Shown: positions 1 to 9,230, counted from the first letter of the stretch. The stretch is DNA of 22,980 bases from Coptodactyla brooksi (GCA_033557675.1 JAWQRM010000411.1:1-22980); one strand, 5' to 3'. A program made the numbers and translations. Notes: generated from the letters alone by a model not told the origin.

Positions 1-1
1 G

Positions 2-295
2 TTCTGCAATATACTTGATGTTAGTGCGTATAGTGCATTTGTGTTATGTAGAGGAATAAATCCAGACTGGAATAAGAACGTTCTGTACATGAGAAGAGTA
101 TTTCTGGAAGACTTGGGTAAACTGATGGTAACTCCTTATATGATGTCAAGGGGTCATAATAAAGAAAATTCAAGAACACGATGTAATATGTATCCATCAA
201 AATGTGACAATAAAAGAAGTATAACATGTTGTAAGTGTAATAAACATTTGTGTAAGGTTTATGTGGTGTATTATTGTCATCAGTGTAAGGATTAG
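2..295 (+). pseudogene. piggyBac-like transposase, C-terminal fragment (copy 1)
   Basis: The frame is open from base 2 to the TAG at 293-295, about 97 codons, and its N-terminal part lies outside the window. It shows the end of a piggyBac transposase: a stretch like RRVFLEDLGKLMVTPY (the helical segment after the DDE domain), then a cysteine-rich tail with Cys in the pattern C-x5-C, CCKC, C and CHQC. In this family that tail is a cross-brace zinc-binding domain. Compared with the fragment at 22411-22752, the linker between the LGKLMV block and the cysteine tail is about 30 residues shorter, so this copy carries an in-frame deletion. Being a fragment, it is unlikely to be functional. The assignment to the piggyBac superfamily is firm. 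Confidence 0.85.
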
Positions 296-539
296 GCAAT
301 GATTTGATGCACAACTGAAATTATTTGATATTCTCTTTTGTTTGTAAAATTTTTTATTATAAAACATTTGAGTTTTGTTAGTAGTTTTTCATCGTTGTTT
401 GCGTTTATGTACTGTAATAAAATCACAATATATTAATGTCGAGCTATTCTTAACAATCGTGCTGCAGCTGCATACAGCGGGTCACCATGACCCGGAGGAC
501 TACAAGTGTATAGTAAAACTAAGGAGAACAGCAATGTAA
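296..539 (+). repeat. piggyBac-like 3' untranslated region and right terminus (copy 1)
   Basis: This stretch runs from the transposase stop to a degraded right end, CAGCAATGTAA, at 529-539. It aligns by eye with the reverse complement of 8177-8352, where the end is the better preserved CAGCAGTGTTAA. That matches the inverse of the left end at 21132 (TTAACCCTGCTG), and piggyBac elements insert at TTAA. A 17-bp interrupted palindrome, CGGGTCACCATGACCCG, lies at 478-494, about 45 bp from the end. Confidence 0.75.
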
Positions 540-890
540 TTTGTATTTCTTTGTATCTCGAGAATGGCAAATTTTGGTCCAAATTATGTTGCACAACAAA
601 CAAGCGCTTTTTAATCGAAGAAATGCGAAAGAAAATCCAAGGGTTATTTTGCAAAGCTAGGCAAAATTCAGGATATTGTACTAAATCGTCGAGGACCGAT
701 TCGAAGCTTGTGTTATCGACATTCCCAAATCTACATTTTTTGATGTTTTTAAGCGATGTATTTTGGGCTTTACAATCTCAAATGGCACTAACCCTTTTGC
801 GATATATCAAATTGAAGGCATCAACGAACGCTTTGCATCCGTTCGAGCCAGGTAAAGACTGTTCTACAGTCTAGAAAGAGAGTAGATAAT
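540..890 (+). repeat. Terminal region of a decayed Tc1/mariner-superfamily element
   Basis: Bases 775-849 align by eye, at roughly 80%, with 15108-15175. The shared stretch includes ATATATCAAATTGAAGGC against ATACATCAAATTAAAGGC. In this copy the block lies 5' of a plus-strand transposase remnant. In the other copy it lies 3' of a minus-strand one. Its orientation relative to the coding strand is therefore reversed, as expected for long terminal inverted repeats. The open frame at 506-874 crosses the piggyBac/element junction and resembles no protein. Confidence 0.5.
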
Positions 891-1295
891 ACAATAAAAT
901 ATTATGGGAATTTTTAAAGTCATAAAATTCAAATTTGACACATGTGAGCACCAGTTTATTATGAACGTCTGCGTTTAGTTTATTACCATTTTTGGTAGGT
1001 ATAAATAAGGGAAGTAGAAACATTTACTTTCAGTTTTTTTCTGAAAACTGTTTAAAGAAAAACTGTTTAAACAGCTACTGGAATTATTGGCGCTTACTTT
1101 TACAGAAAGACCCACTCCATGTTCCGAATATTGTTTCAATGTTTGAAAACTGCCATTGTTTAAACGTCTGCGAAAAGTAAAACGTTGCAGTTGAAAAAAT
1201 GGAATGATTTGTGCTATCCGATAACACACAATCAAGTCGATAAGTTGTCGAGTAATTGGGTGTGTGTAATAAAACTATGTCACAGAGGTATTTTC
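891..1295 (+). other. Probable decayed N-terminal part of the transposase that follows
   Basis: This lies between a terminal repeat block and a recognisable DDE-domain fragment, where the helix-turn-helix half of the transposase is expected. I see no convincing conserved motif, and all frames are broken. Position is the only support. Confidence 0.25.
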
Positions 1296-1735
1296 CGATG
1301 ATAATATTCGAAAAATAGAATTTTGTGAGCTTGTGATGGACAACGCCAGTTAAGATGTAGACTATATTGCAAATATTGTTTTGACCGAATAGAGTACTTT
1401 TCCGTTATATGTAAAATACATCCATCCTTAATTCGATATTGGTCTCGTGAAAACCTGCATAAAAATGTATGTGCATGAGCACAATACCCCCAAAAACTTA
1501 TTGCTTGAATTGGAGTCTTGGGAGACCACTTGATAAGTCCCTTTTTTATTGATGGGACATTAAATGGCCAGAAGTATCGTGACCTATTGAGATGCAAATA
1601 GGTCCAGCTATTCAGTACATTCCTGTAATAGGCTTGGAAACTGTTTCAGCAAGATGGCTCTTCAGCACATAATGCACGCGAAGGGAAACAGTCCCATTCA
1701 AAGGGACTGCATTGAAGGGAAAAACGTAATATTGA
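1296..1735 (+). pseudogene. Tc1/mariner-superfamily DDE transposase fragment
   Basis: Read across several frames, the plus strand gives the conserved run of an insect DDE transposase. First comes an RKIEFCEL block near 1306, then TE-stop-STF, where the family normally has a D-E-S-T-F first catalytic aspartate. An HLIGPFF block follows near 1525-1550, and LFQQDGSSAHNA surrounds the second catalytic Asp codon at 1653-1655. The sequence then loses similarity, so the third acidic residue and the C-terminal PDLTPLDFF region are missing. There are multiple frameshifts and stops. The open minus-strand frame over 1280-1597 is a shadow of this gene. It is related to the remnants at 9508-9998 and 15301-16030. 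Confidence 0.7.
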
Positions 1736-1866
1736 TGTAATAACCTTAATGTTGACGTTTGATAAATTTTATCAAATCTCAACAGTAAAACTTGATGATG
1801 GGGACAATTTTTGATTTTTTTGCGGTTTGTCGATTGCCAGCGATACGGGTCAGTTTGTTGCGCAGA

Positions 1867-2300
1867 TCACTTATGAACACATTTATATACTTCTTTTTAT
1901 ATATCCATGAATTTGTCATTAACATAGATAAAGATAAATGCCATCAAACTATTGGTACACCTCAAGGCAATGTTCTCGATCCATTTTTTTTTGTTTTATG
2001 TAAATGACCTTCCTAACTTTATTTTGCTTGGATATATTATATTCTGTCGGTTATTTCGCAGTTCCCTGAGTTTCCCAATACTGAGTTGTGGTATAATCAT
2101 ACTCGGCTACAGTACGTCCACTAACAGAATATTTACTTCGCAAAAACATATCATTACATTAATATTTAATTTAGATTATCGGGAACCATGTCACCATACT
2201 TTTATAGATAACGGAATTCGAATATTAGCGTTTGAATAACTCTTTAATATTTTAAAGTGTGCGCATATTAATAGAGAAACTCTTATTAAATCTATTTAAA
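1867..2300 (+). pseudogene. Jockey-like non-LTR retrotransposon reverse transcriptase fragment
   Basis: The palm-domain motif GTPQG is at 1954-1968, followed after a one-base shift by YVNDLP at 1997-2014, where non-LTR retrotransposons have Y-I-N-D-L. The following ADDT catalytic box is not recognisable. From about 2103 to 2240 the reading is STSTNRIFTSQKHIITLIFN and then a block with R-E-P-C-H-H-T-F. This resembles the post-RT region of Jockey-clade proteins, in which a Q-K-R-A-I-R-type motif is usual. The thumb and linker between these parts have been deleted. The Jockey clade is a tentative assignment; reverse transcriptase is firm. Confidence 0.65.
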
Positions 2301-2449
2301 AATAAAAACGGCAATTAAACGTTTGTTATTGACACGACTTTCACAATATTCAGAAATCTCTTGTGGAGGCCTTAAAAGCAATTAGCAGTAGCACTTTTTG
2401 ATTTTTTTATATTTCATAAGTGATATATCCTAAATGTGCTTATTTATAG

Positions 2450-3200
2450 AGATTCACCAGGAAGAAAGAACGCAGGAAGAAAGATTCGCCAAGAAATGGA
2501 GAAATGAGTATAGCGAACAAAACGTTTTATAGAATACTCTCGAACAGAGCAGTAAAAGCATTGGTCACAAAACTGTGCAAAGAACAATGCAGTTCAAGAA
2601 AAGACACATCTTGTTAGTCTCCCATGTACCTCTTGTCTGTGAATTACGAAAATATATTTGATTCTGTAGATAAAAGTGAAGAATATGAATTTTACAGACG
2701 AGATATGTCTGCGCTCGTAAAATGGCAATCACACATGGTTGAAGGTTAGGTGCCATAGCTAAATAAGTTGGACTACAACTAAACAAAAAGAAATAATGGA
2801 ACTGGTGTTAGATATTTTGTATGTATCGAAGGAGCATGGTGCAATTTAATGACATTAATATTAAGATCACAAAAGAGGGCGGTGATAACTGAGACTACAG
2901 AAGGTGTGGCATCCTGGTAGCATAGCGGTTACAATTAAGCTTAAGTTATTTCGCGAAACCGTTAGGCCAGTGCTTCTATAAAGGTCGGAGACGTGGGCAG
3001 TTCCAAACCTAGCGAGGCAAATATTCCAGGCATTTATAACACATGCCTAAGGAACATTTTGAAGATATGGTAGCCGCGAGCCATAAGTAATCCAAAGGTG
3101 TGGAGAAGAACGCATGAAGATGAAATCAAAATAAGGAACAAGAAAAAGAAAGCACTGGAATATAAATCAATCATGTTTACGAGGCCTGTAAGGTATGTAG
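2450..3200 (+). pseudogene. RTE-like non-LTR retrotransposon, RT and C-terminal tail remnant
   Basis: Near 2645-2672 the sequence reads YENIFDSVDK, the first palm aspartate motif (usually Y-x-K-A-F-D-S-V-D). Around 2768-2795 it reads VGLQLNKKK, the segment that follows the catalytic YADD box in RTE-like proteins. ITKEGGD follows near 2868. From 3043 the frame reads TCLRNILKIW, one TAG, then PRAISNPKVWRRT, the typical C-terminal tail of RTE-like open reading frames. The YADD box itself is missing. Frameshifts and stops throughout make it a fossil. It abuts the Penelope-like remnant downstream. Confidence 0.65.
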
Positions 3201-3299
3201 GATTTATGTATGTATACGGTTTGGTATATTCCTGTATATAGAGGACTTGGATTTCCGAGCAGAATTTGGAGAAGATTTGGGAATCCATCTCGCTTTTAA

Positions 3300-4379
3300 A
3301 TAAAACAGATACATTTAAACTTAACACTTCTTACCCAACATTACCAAGAATTTACGATCTTATTCCATTTGTAATAAATGGCTTAACCATAAATTTAACA
3401 ACCTAGAAACTAAACCGGAATCATTTCAAGTTAAAAATACTATTGACTTTATTAACACAATTAAAGACACCAAACTTAAAGACAGAGATATTAATTTCAT
3501 TTGACGTCATTTGACGTCTTTCACCTTTTCTTGCTAATCTCTTCAAGAGTTACTTGGAAACCAACTTTGAAAACAAAAGCTTAAATATTTTCCTAAAACT
3601 TGGGTTAGGTATATGGATGACATGTTCGCGATTTTTGACACTGATAGGAGTAACATTCAAGAATTTATTGGAGAAATTAATTCAGAGTATAAGAGGGGAA
3701 ATTAGCTTTTGTCGATACTTTAATAATTAAAAAAGATAATAAACTGGAACTCGATATTTTTCGGAAAGAAACTCATACAAAACGATTTATAATTTCAGAC
3801 TCTAATCATCCTTTCCAACATAAAACAGCGGCATTCAATAGCATGATAGATCGGTTACTAAACGTTTCACTAAACAAAAATAGGTATAATAAAGATCTTA
3901 AATGTGTTGAAGAGTTAGCTATATATGAAGGGTTTAAAATCGACTTATGTAAACATACTACTCTTCAAGCAGCAGCTAAACAGTTCATTAAACTCCCCTA
4001 TGATAAAACCACTAATCCAAAAGATAAAATAGATGTAATAGACAAATCGGAAATTTATTAAGCAAGTTGCACTGACTGCCATAAAAATTACATAGGACAA
4101 ACGCGTATGTGTCTTAAAATTAGGTACAAAGAGCACTTTTTAAATCACTTTAAAAATTATAAACCAGAGAAATCCAGCGTGGCTGCCCACATGATTACTC
4201 TTAACCACAGGATAAATGATAAAATAGAACTGATTAAAGAAATTAATTCAAATAATCAATTTGACGCAGCGGAAAGCATAGGCATTTTTAAAAACAAAAA
4301 TAAAATATTTAATAACGGCTCTGCCCCTATACCAGCCTCGATCCTTTTTGACCTAGTAGGTAGAAGAACAAGGTAATTG
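3300..4379 (+). pseudogene. Penelope-like element: RT remnant plus GIY-YIG endonuclease
   Basis: The order of motifs is that of a Penelope-like retroelement. PTLPRIYDL lies at 3333-3362. A KPESFQVKNTIDFINTIKD region leads into the palm motif ISFDV near 3494-3508. The second palm motif, RYMDDMFAIF, has its YMDD codons at 3610-3621. From about 3702 the frame reads FVDTLIIKKDNKLELDIFRK and stays open to 4376 except for one TAA at 4059-4061. That last stretch carries an N-terminal C-T-D-C, then NYIGQTR and a conserved Arg/Glu region of a GIY-YIG nuclease. Only about 80 bp separate the two palm motifs, so RT motif B is deleted. The element is truncated at its 5' end, and a frameshift lies near 3690. 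Confidence 0.85.
3498..3518 (+). repeat. 10-bp tandem duplication in RT motif A
   Basis: The unit CATTTGACGT occurs twice in direct succession plus one base. It duplicates the codons of the catalytic F-D-V motif and shifts the frame. Confidence 0.85.
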
Positions 4380-4421
4380 AAAACTAATTAGAAGTAAGAC
4401 GATTCATTAAAGAGTAATTAT

Positions 4422-4464
4422 CTCCTGAAGACGGTTTATTCAATAAACCAAAACATATGTTGAG
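4422..4464 (+). ncRNA. Hammerhead-ribozyme-like motif downstream of the Penelope-like element
   Basis: Elements in order: stem I half CTC (4422-4424); core CTGAAGA (4425-4431); one extra base C; stem II GGTTTA / TAAACC (4433-4438 and 4444-4449) with loop TTCAA; then AAAA where the hammerhead consensus has GAAA; stem III ACAT / ATGT with no loop (4453-4460); cleavage-site base T (4461); stem I half GAG (4462-4464). Hammerhead motifs are known from the terminal repeats of Penelope-like elements, and this one sits about 45 bp after the GIY-YIG stop. The core G12 is changed to A, so it is probably inactive. Confidence 0.6.
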
Positions 4465-4479
4465 TTTGAAAACACTAGT

Positions 4480-6090
4480 GTTGTAGTTGCGATGTTTGTT
4501 AGTTCTAGTTAATACGAAACCACAGATCTCCGTTTCTTCTAATAAGAATCCATCGTGTTTTATTATGCACTTTTAAACGTTCAAACATTAAAAAAATAGA
4601 TCTAATAGATTTTTCAGTTATACGTAGAGGAAAAGATAGTAAAAAAGGTGGAATTTACAGTTATTGCTCATATTTTCTTCGCTATCACTGTGCAAACAAT
4701 ATTAGTAAACAAATTGTATATATGCACTAAGACCTAGTGCTGTTTGAAAATTCATCGTCGCTTGTATGTACAAGTATCTATCTACCCAGCGTAAATATGA
4801 AATTGGGTTATAAACCGCTTTATGTTTATGCTCATTATTCATATTACTTATTATCTAATCCAATAGATAAACCAGTATCTGCGTTAGCAATGAAGTAATT
4901 AGAAAACCAACTAACAAATAACATTAAATAACAGTGATAATTATCATATAACACGATCATTCATATACTCCATTAAATCTCAATTCGCACCAAGTAATTT
5001 AATTTGTTGCAATTTTGAATGTCATATATCAAACTTTACCGGCAACAACAAACTGGAACTATCTTTAATATTTGTTTAACATTAAGAATCGATCGCTTTT
5101 ATAACAAGAGGCATCAGATCAGATTGATCATTTATATCTTTACCTTTGCCAGTTATTTGTGCAAATATTTCTGAATTGTAAAAATGATAATTGTATGAAT
5201 ATGATTTTTAAAATGTAACTAATAAAAAGATCAAGAGGATTCAACATTTACTCAGCATAATAATTCTTGTAAAACTAAAATATTAATAATAAAATATAAA
5301 CTGTTATCTGCCTTGGACAAGGTGCTTCTATAAAAAAATAAGTGCGCACTTTCTGTATACTACTTGGTTATTAATTTCTTATCTGCGATTTTATTGCATC
5401 AAACTAGCGATTGAAATTCACCGAGATTAACTTTAAAATATTAATGTCACGTTTTATTTCACTCGTGCTACCACAAAGCAAAAACCGGTACTCAATAATT
5501 TATAATTACACTGTAAAAACCAAGGATATATTTGTGGTGACGATTATTTACCATATACAGAGGTCGGTCATCAATTAATGTAACGCTGACCTATTAACTC
5601 ATCCACAGCATTTATACATCATTGAAATGAATATAATTTGCATCTTTTTCAGCGTTGTTACAAACGGCTAGCGTTACAAGAGTTATTAGAGTTATTAAAT
5701 GCGATAGAAAGTAAATACATCTATATAAAATAAACAACATTATGCTTTAAATGAGAATCGAAGAGCCTCAAATGACAGATGACTAATTGTTTCGACCGAC
5801 TGCTTCGTACTCAACGTGATTCTTAAGTTTGCACTTTTAATAAGTAGTACAAGGTACCCAGTTGCGAGAGAAGGTAAATCCCACCTAAAGAGGTATTAAA
5901 AACAATGTGCTCAGCACCTAGATCAAACATGAGCATCCAAACGCCGGTTCACAGTCACCGTGACTTAGTAAAACAGTTAAAATAGGAAATTGTAAATCAC
6001 TGAAATATAGATTCATTGTTTATCCGTTTATAGCCAGGTACTATAAATCAAAAAGGGTGATGTAGTGATAATACTCTTCTGGCTGTGATG
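4480..6090. other. AT-rich stretch without a recognisable gene
   Basis: I find no protein motif, no long open frame and no terminal repeat that I can name. Around 5680-5700 there is a short imperfect tandem repeat of GAGTTATTA. Confidence 0.5.
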
Positions 6091-6103
6091 TTAGTTTATA
6101 TTT

Positions 6104-6149
6104 AGGCTTGACTAGTTTCGATTAGTTAAATAATCATCCTCAGAAGCCT
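6104..6149 (-). ncRNA. Hammerhead-ribozyme-like motif with long stem I
   Basis: Reading the minus strand from 6149: stem I half AGGCTT; core CTGAGGA; one extra T; stem II GATTA / TAATC with loop TTTAAC; GAA; stem III ACT / AGT with no loop; cleavage-site base C; stem I half AAGCCT at 6109-6104. All core positions of the hammerhead consensus (CUGANGA, GAA-A, U-H) are present except for the inserted base between A9 and stem II. Stem I is a perfect 6-bp helix. The architecture equals that of 4422-4464 and 20788-20828. I see no Penelope-like coding sequence nearby, so it is probably a solitary terminal repeat or a non-coding derivative. Confidence 0.6.
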
Positions 6150-6352
6150 TTGCAAGTTTATGTGGGAGTTAAAAACTTTTGTTGGGAAATGAACTGATGT
6201 ACACGAGGCACAAAAACATATTGCATGTATCTATATGTAACAATATTGTTTAAAAGAAGATATACGTTTCTACTTCATATATCTAAGAATCTGCTTCTTG
6301 AGAAACTCCGTTTTAGTTTGGAGTACGGCAGAATAAGTCGAATGGCTAATAA

Positions 6353-6625
6353 ACCATTTTTTATGGATATTACTTTGGTCTATCATTCATCTTCGCCAAA
6401 AGTCTTGACAAAATAGAAACCAAGAATGATAAAGGAGATCAAAATAAAAACCAGCTATTAGAAACCACATTTCCTCAGAGTCTTGAAGATGCAACTGTAG
6501 ACAAACAAATTTACAATTCAGAAGAATAATTAAGAAGCACAGACGTCTCGTGGAGCAATTCTGAAATTTATAGTATTACGAGGAATAATTTTGTAAACAA
6601 TCACATTGTTCGCTCCGGAGATTAA
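6353..6625 (+). other. Unassigned open frame with one internal stop
   Basis: The frame is open for 58 codons to a TAA at 6527-6529, then for 31 more to a TAA at 6623-6625. The first part is hydrophobic and aromatic (FYGYYFGLSFIFAKS). The rest is hydrophilic, rich in K, N, D and E, as a membrane segment followed by a soluble tail would be. No start codon or splice site is evident in a convincing place, and I recognise no family. It could be chance in AT-rich DNA, a decayed element, or an exon. Confidence 0.15.
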
Positions 6626-6629
6626 AAAA

Positions 6630-8176
6630 AATTTCGCAATATTGGAACAAGTACAAATTGAACCACATTTTCAGTTGGTTAAAGCAAAAATTACCGAATA
6701 TACAGCAAAACTTGCATCTTTAAGCAGAGCTTGGAGACTCATTATACATGTTTGAAAATATATCAGCCCATATAATGCAAATATTTGCTCGTCGAACACG
6801 GCAATGGACGTTCATTTTATGTTCATGAGCACATTTTCATAACATAAATGTTATGTTAACTTAACGTTATTTACATCGTCACACATTCCATAATTTTTAA
6901 TTGTTCATTGTTTCAGTATCACATTACGTTGAAGTATTACATGCTATTACAGATAAAAGTTCACAACTTTATCCTTTTAAATAATAAAGTTAAAGGGTTT
7001 TTTCCTGGTCTCCTGTGTAACCCTGGATACACGGTGATTTAAACTCAGCAACCACAACATACATATTTGAAATATTTTCAGTCATATTTCGTATTTTTAA
7101 TCGAATGGTACATGGTTCCACACATTACCTGTTCCTTTTGTAACTCCAACATTCTCCAGTATTCTCTTAGCTGCAAAGTGTTTCATATAAGAGATCTTCA
7201 TATGGAGATTTCTTCAATTCAACATTCAAACCCCGCATATTACTGGATATTTGGATACATAAAAGTCTTGTTACAGATGTATTTTTTCGGCGGTTCAGAA
7301 TTTTATATGACCTTCCTATTCTACATAGAATTTCCTTTCCATAAAATATGTAAACAGATTTGCAACACAGAGTAATGTAATGAATAGTTGATTAGAAATA
7401 CTGTAGTAGACTTAGGTATACTATGTCTTAGGTATGTTTAACGGGGTTACTTCAAAAATGTCACATACAATATCGCTTGTTACACAAATTATATATATTT
7501 GAATTGTATGTAATTAGATATTAGATTTGAATAATTCTATATCACTTTTTCCTTTTGTATTAATGCTCGAGTTATCTGGATTTTATATAACTACACAAAT
7601 TTAATTTGTTATTAGAAAATATATTCTGAAATAAGGTAAGAAAAAGACTAAAATGCCGTAACTTCATAAACGGTATAGTACATTTTAGACCCATTATACG
7701 TTCTTGAATAAATTTTTTTGTAAAATTTAAATATCGAATACTACACAGAACGAGTTATGTAATTAGTGAAGATTCTGGTCCTGAACCAAGTAAGTCCATG
7801 CAGAATGTCTCCGCAGAATGGCGTATTGACCCTCGCATAAAATGTTAATATTTATTGCTTGATTCTACTAGAGTGCCCTTATATCTGAGTGTTTGAAAAT
7901 GTTGCACTCAAAGAATTGAATTTTCAACTATAAAGGTCACTGGATGATCATAAGTCTTACTGTTCCTTCGAACATACATCCCACTTTGTGGAAGTTTCAA
8001 TATCCAATGCTAATGTCAATTTTAATGATAATTTTCAATATAAGCAGTATCGTACATTTTCACAATATAAATATATGTTGTTTTTAAATGCAGTCGCTGT
8101 ATATAATTTAAAAGTATTTTCTTGAAATTTCACCTTATTTTGTTCGCATATATGTATACAAGAATCGCATTAGGCT
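6630..8176. other. AT-rich stretch without a recognisable gene
   Basis: The 102-codon frame at 7067-7375 is rich in F, Y, I and C and has no motif I recognise. It looks like chance in AT-rich DNA. A short inverted repeat (AACATAAATGTT type) lies near 6840-6860. Nothing else stands out. Confidence 0.5.
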
Positions 8177-8352
8177 TTAACACTGCTGTTGTTCTTAGTT
8201 CCACTACACACTTGTAGTCCTTCGGGTCGTAGAGATCCGATATATGCAGGTACAGCAGGATTATCAAGAATAGCTCGCAATTAATATATTGTGATTTTAT
8301 TACAGTGTATAAACGCACACAACGATGAAAAGCAATCTTATTACTAACATAA
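8177..8352 (-). repeat. piggyBac-like right terminus (copy 2)
   Basis: The reverse complement aligns with 375-539 of copy 1 over most of its length, including CAATATATTAATT and GGACTACAAGTGTGTAG. It ends in a clean CAGCAGTGTTAA, seen on the plus strand as TTAACACTGCTG at 8177-8188. The subterminal 17-bp palindrome is at 8223-8239 and is partly decayed. No transposase coding sequence is attached here; the sequence upstream on this strand is a mariner element. Confidence 0.75.
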
Positions 8353-8477
8353 GAATACGGTAGTTGTAAGAACGGCAGGTGATTTGCTTTCAGTACAAGT
8401 TTGAACTTGTTAGAGTCATTTGTTTGTCCTTAGTGATTTTTCTTTTGTAAAACAGTTTTTCCTAGTCCGTTTTAAAA

Positions 8478-9212
8478 ATGAGTGACCTAATTTTTTTAGC
8501 AACGGTGTGCTATCAGGGTTTGCTTCAAACTTGGGCACAGTGCAACGGAAACTTTTGCAAAGCTTTAACAAGCCTACGGAGACGGTGTTTTGTTAAGAGC
8601 GTAGGTTTTTCAGTGATTTAAGGTATTTTAAAAATAGTCGATTAACGATGAACCACGCAACGAAGGCAATCTTCAAGAACCAATAAAAATGTCAGGTTGA
8701 CGATCAGAATGGTCGGGAAAGAGCTGAATTTGACTGACACCACTGTTCATCAGATTTTGGCCAATGAATTGGGGATGAAACAAAATCTACAAAATTGGTT
8801 CCAAATAACCTTTCGCAGAAACAAAAGGTCATCAGGAGAGAAAGGTGCCTAAGAGTTTTTGGAATCTATTGAAAATGATCTCCATTTTGTGAAACATTTC
8901 ATTACTGGTGACGATCCGCAGTCACCAGTAATGGTATCGAGGGAATCGCTCAGTTTTTGGCCAGTAAAAACAAACAGTCCTGTGGCTCCTCAGCTTCCTT
9001 ATTCACCTAACTTGCGTTCTTGCGTGTGTTCTGTGTCCTGTGTTCTCTTCCCGAGATTACAAAAACATCTCAAGGGATGTCATTTTGGAACCGACCAACT
9101 AAAGGCTATTCCAGTATCCGACTTCCAGCGCTGGTATGAGGATTGGAAGGACCATCTCAAGCGCTGTGTGGCTTCTCAGACTGTTTATATAATTTACACA
9201 CCTCGCACATAA
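8478..9212 (+). pseudogene. mariner-like transposase pseudogene with internal deletion
   Basis: It starts at the ATG at 8478 (MSD), where mariner proteins begin. Across frames one reads the N-terminal helix-turn-helix half, then LTIRMVGKELNLTDTTVHQI and ANELGMK near 8710-8780. LESIENDLHFVKHFITGDD follows, with the first catalytic Asp codon at 8910-8912. The sequence then jumps to PYSPNLRS (normally P-Y-S-P-D-L, carrying the third Asp, here N) and to the C-terminal block FPRLQKHLKGCHFGTDQLKA ending in RWYEDWKDHLKRCVASQ. The central part of the DDE domain, with the second Asp, is deleted. An inverted duplication sits at the deletion point (8900-8933). The family assignment is firm. Confidence 0.85.
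8900..8933. repeat. Perfect 13-bp hairpin at the mariner deletion junction
   Basis: CATTACTGGTGAC (8900-8912) is followed after 8 bases by its exact reverse complement (8921-8933). The left arm encodes the conserved ITGD motif, and the right arm has no counterpart in a normal mariner gene. Confidence 0.85.
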
Positions 9213-9230
9213 AATATACAGATTTATATA

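Noticed and set aside
506..874. 122-codon plus-strand frame
   Set aside because: It starts inside a piggyBac terminus and runs across the junction into another element's terminal repeat, with no known motif.
1280..1597. 105-codon minus-strand frame
   Set aside because: It is the shadow of the plus-strand DDE transposase fragment.
2905..2960. TAGCATAGCGGTTAC as a tRNA-like A box
   Set aside because: There is no B box or cloverleaf, and the stretch reads as the RTE-like coding tail.
5556..5596. AGGTC and TGACCT half-sites as a hormone response element
   Set aside because: The spacing between half-sites is about 23 bases, far from the 1-base spacing of an ecdysone-type palindrome.
5780..5825. 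Minus-strand GGTCGAAACAATTAGTC as another hammerhead
   Set aside because: No CUGANGA box and no pairing stem I precede it at the right distance.
7067..7375. 102-codon frame as a membrane receptor fragment
   Set aside because: It is rich in F, Y, I and C, as random AT-rich DNA would be, and I see no receptor motif or conserved spacing.
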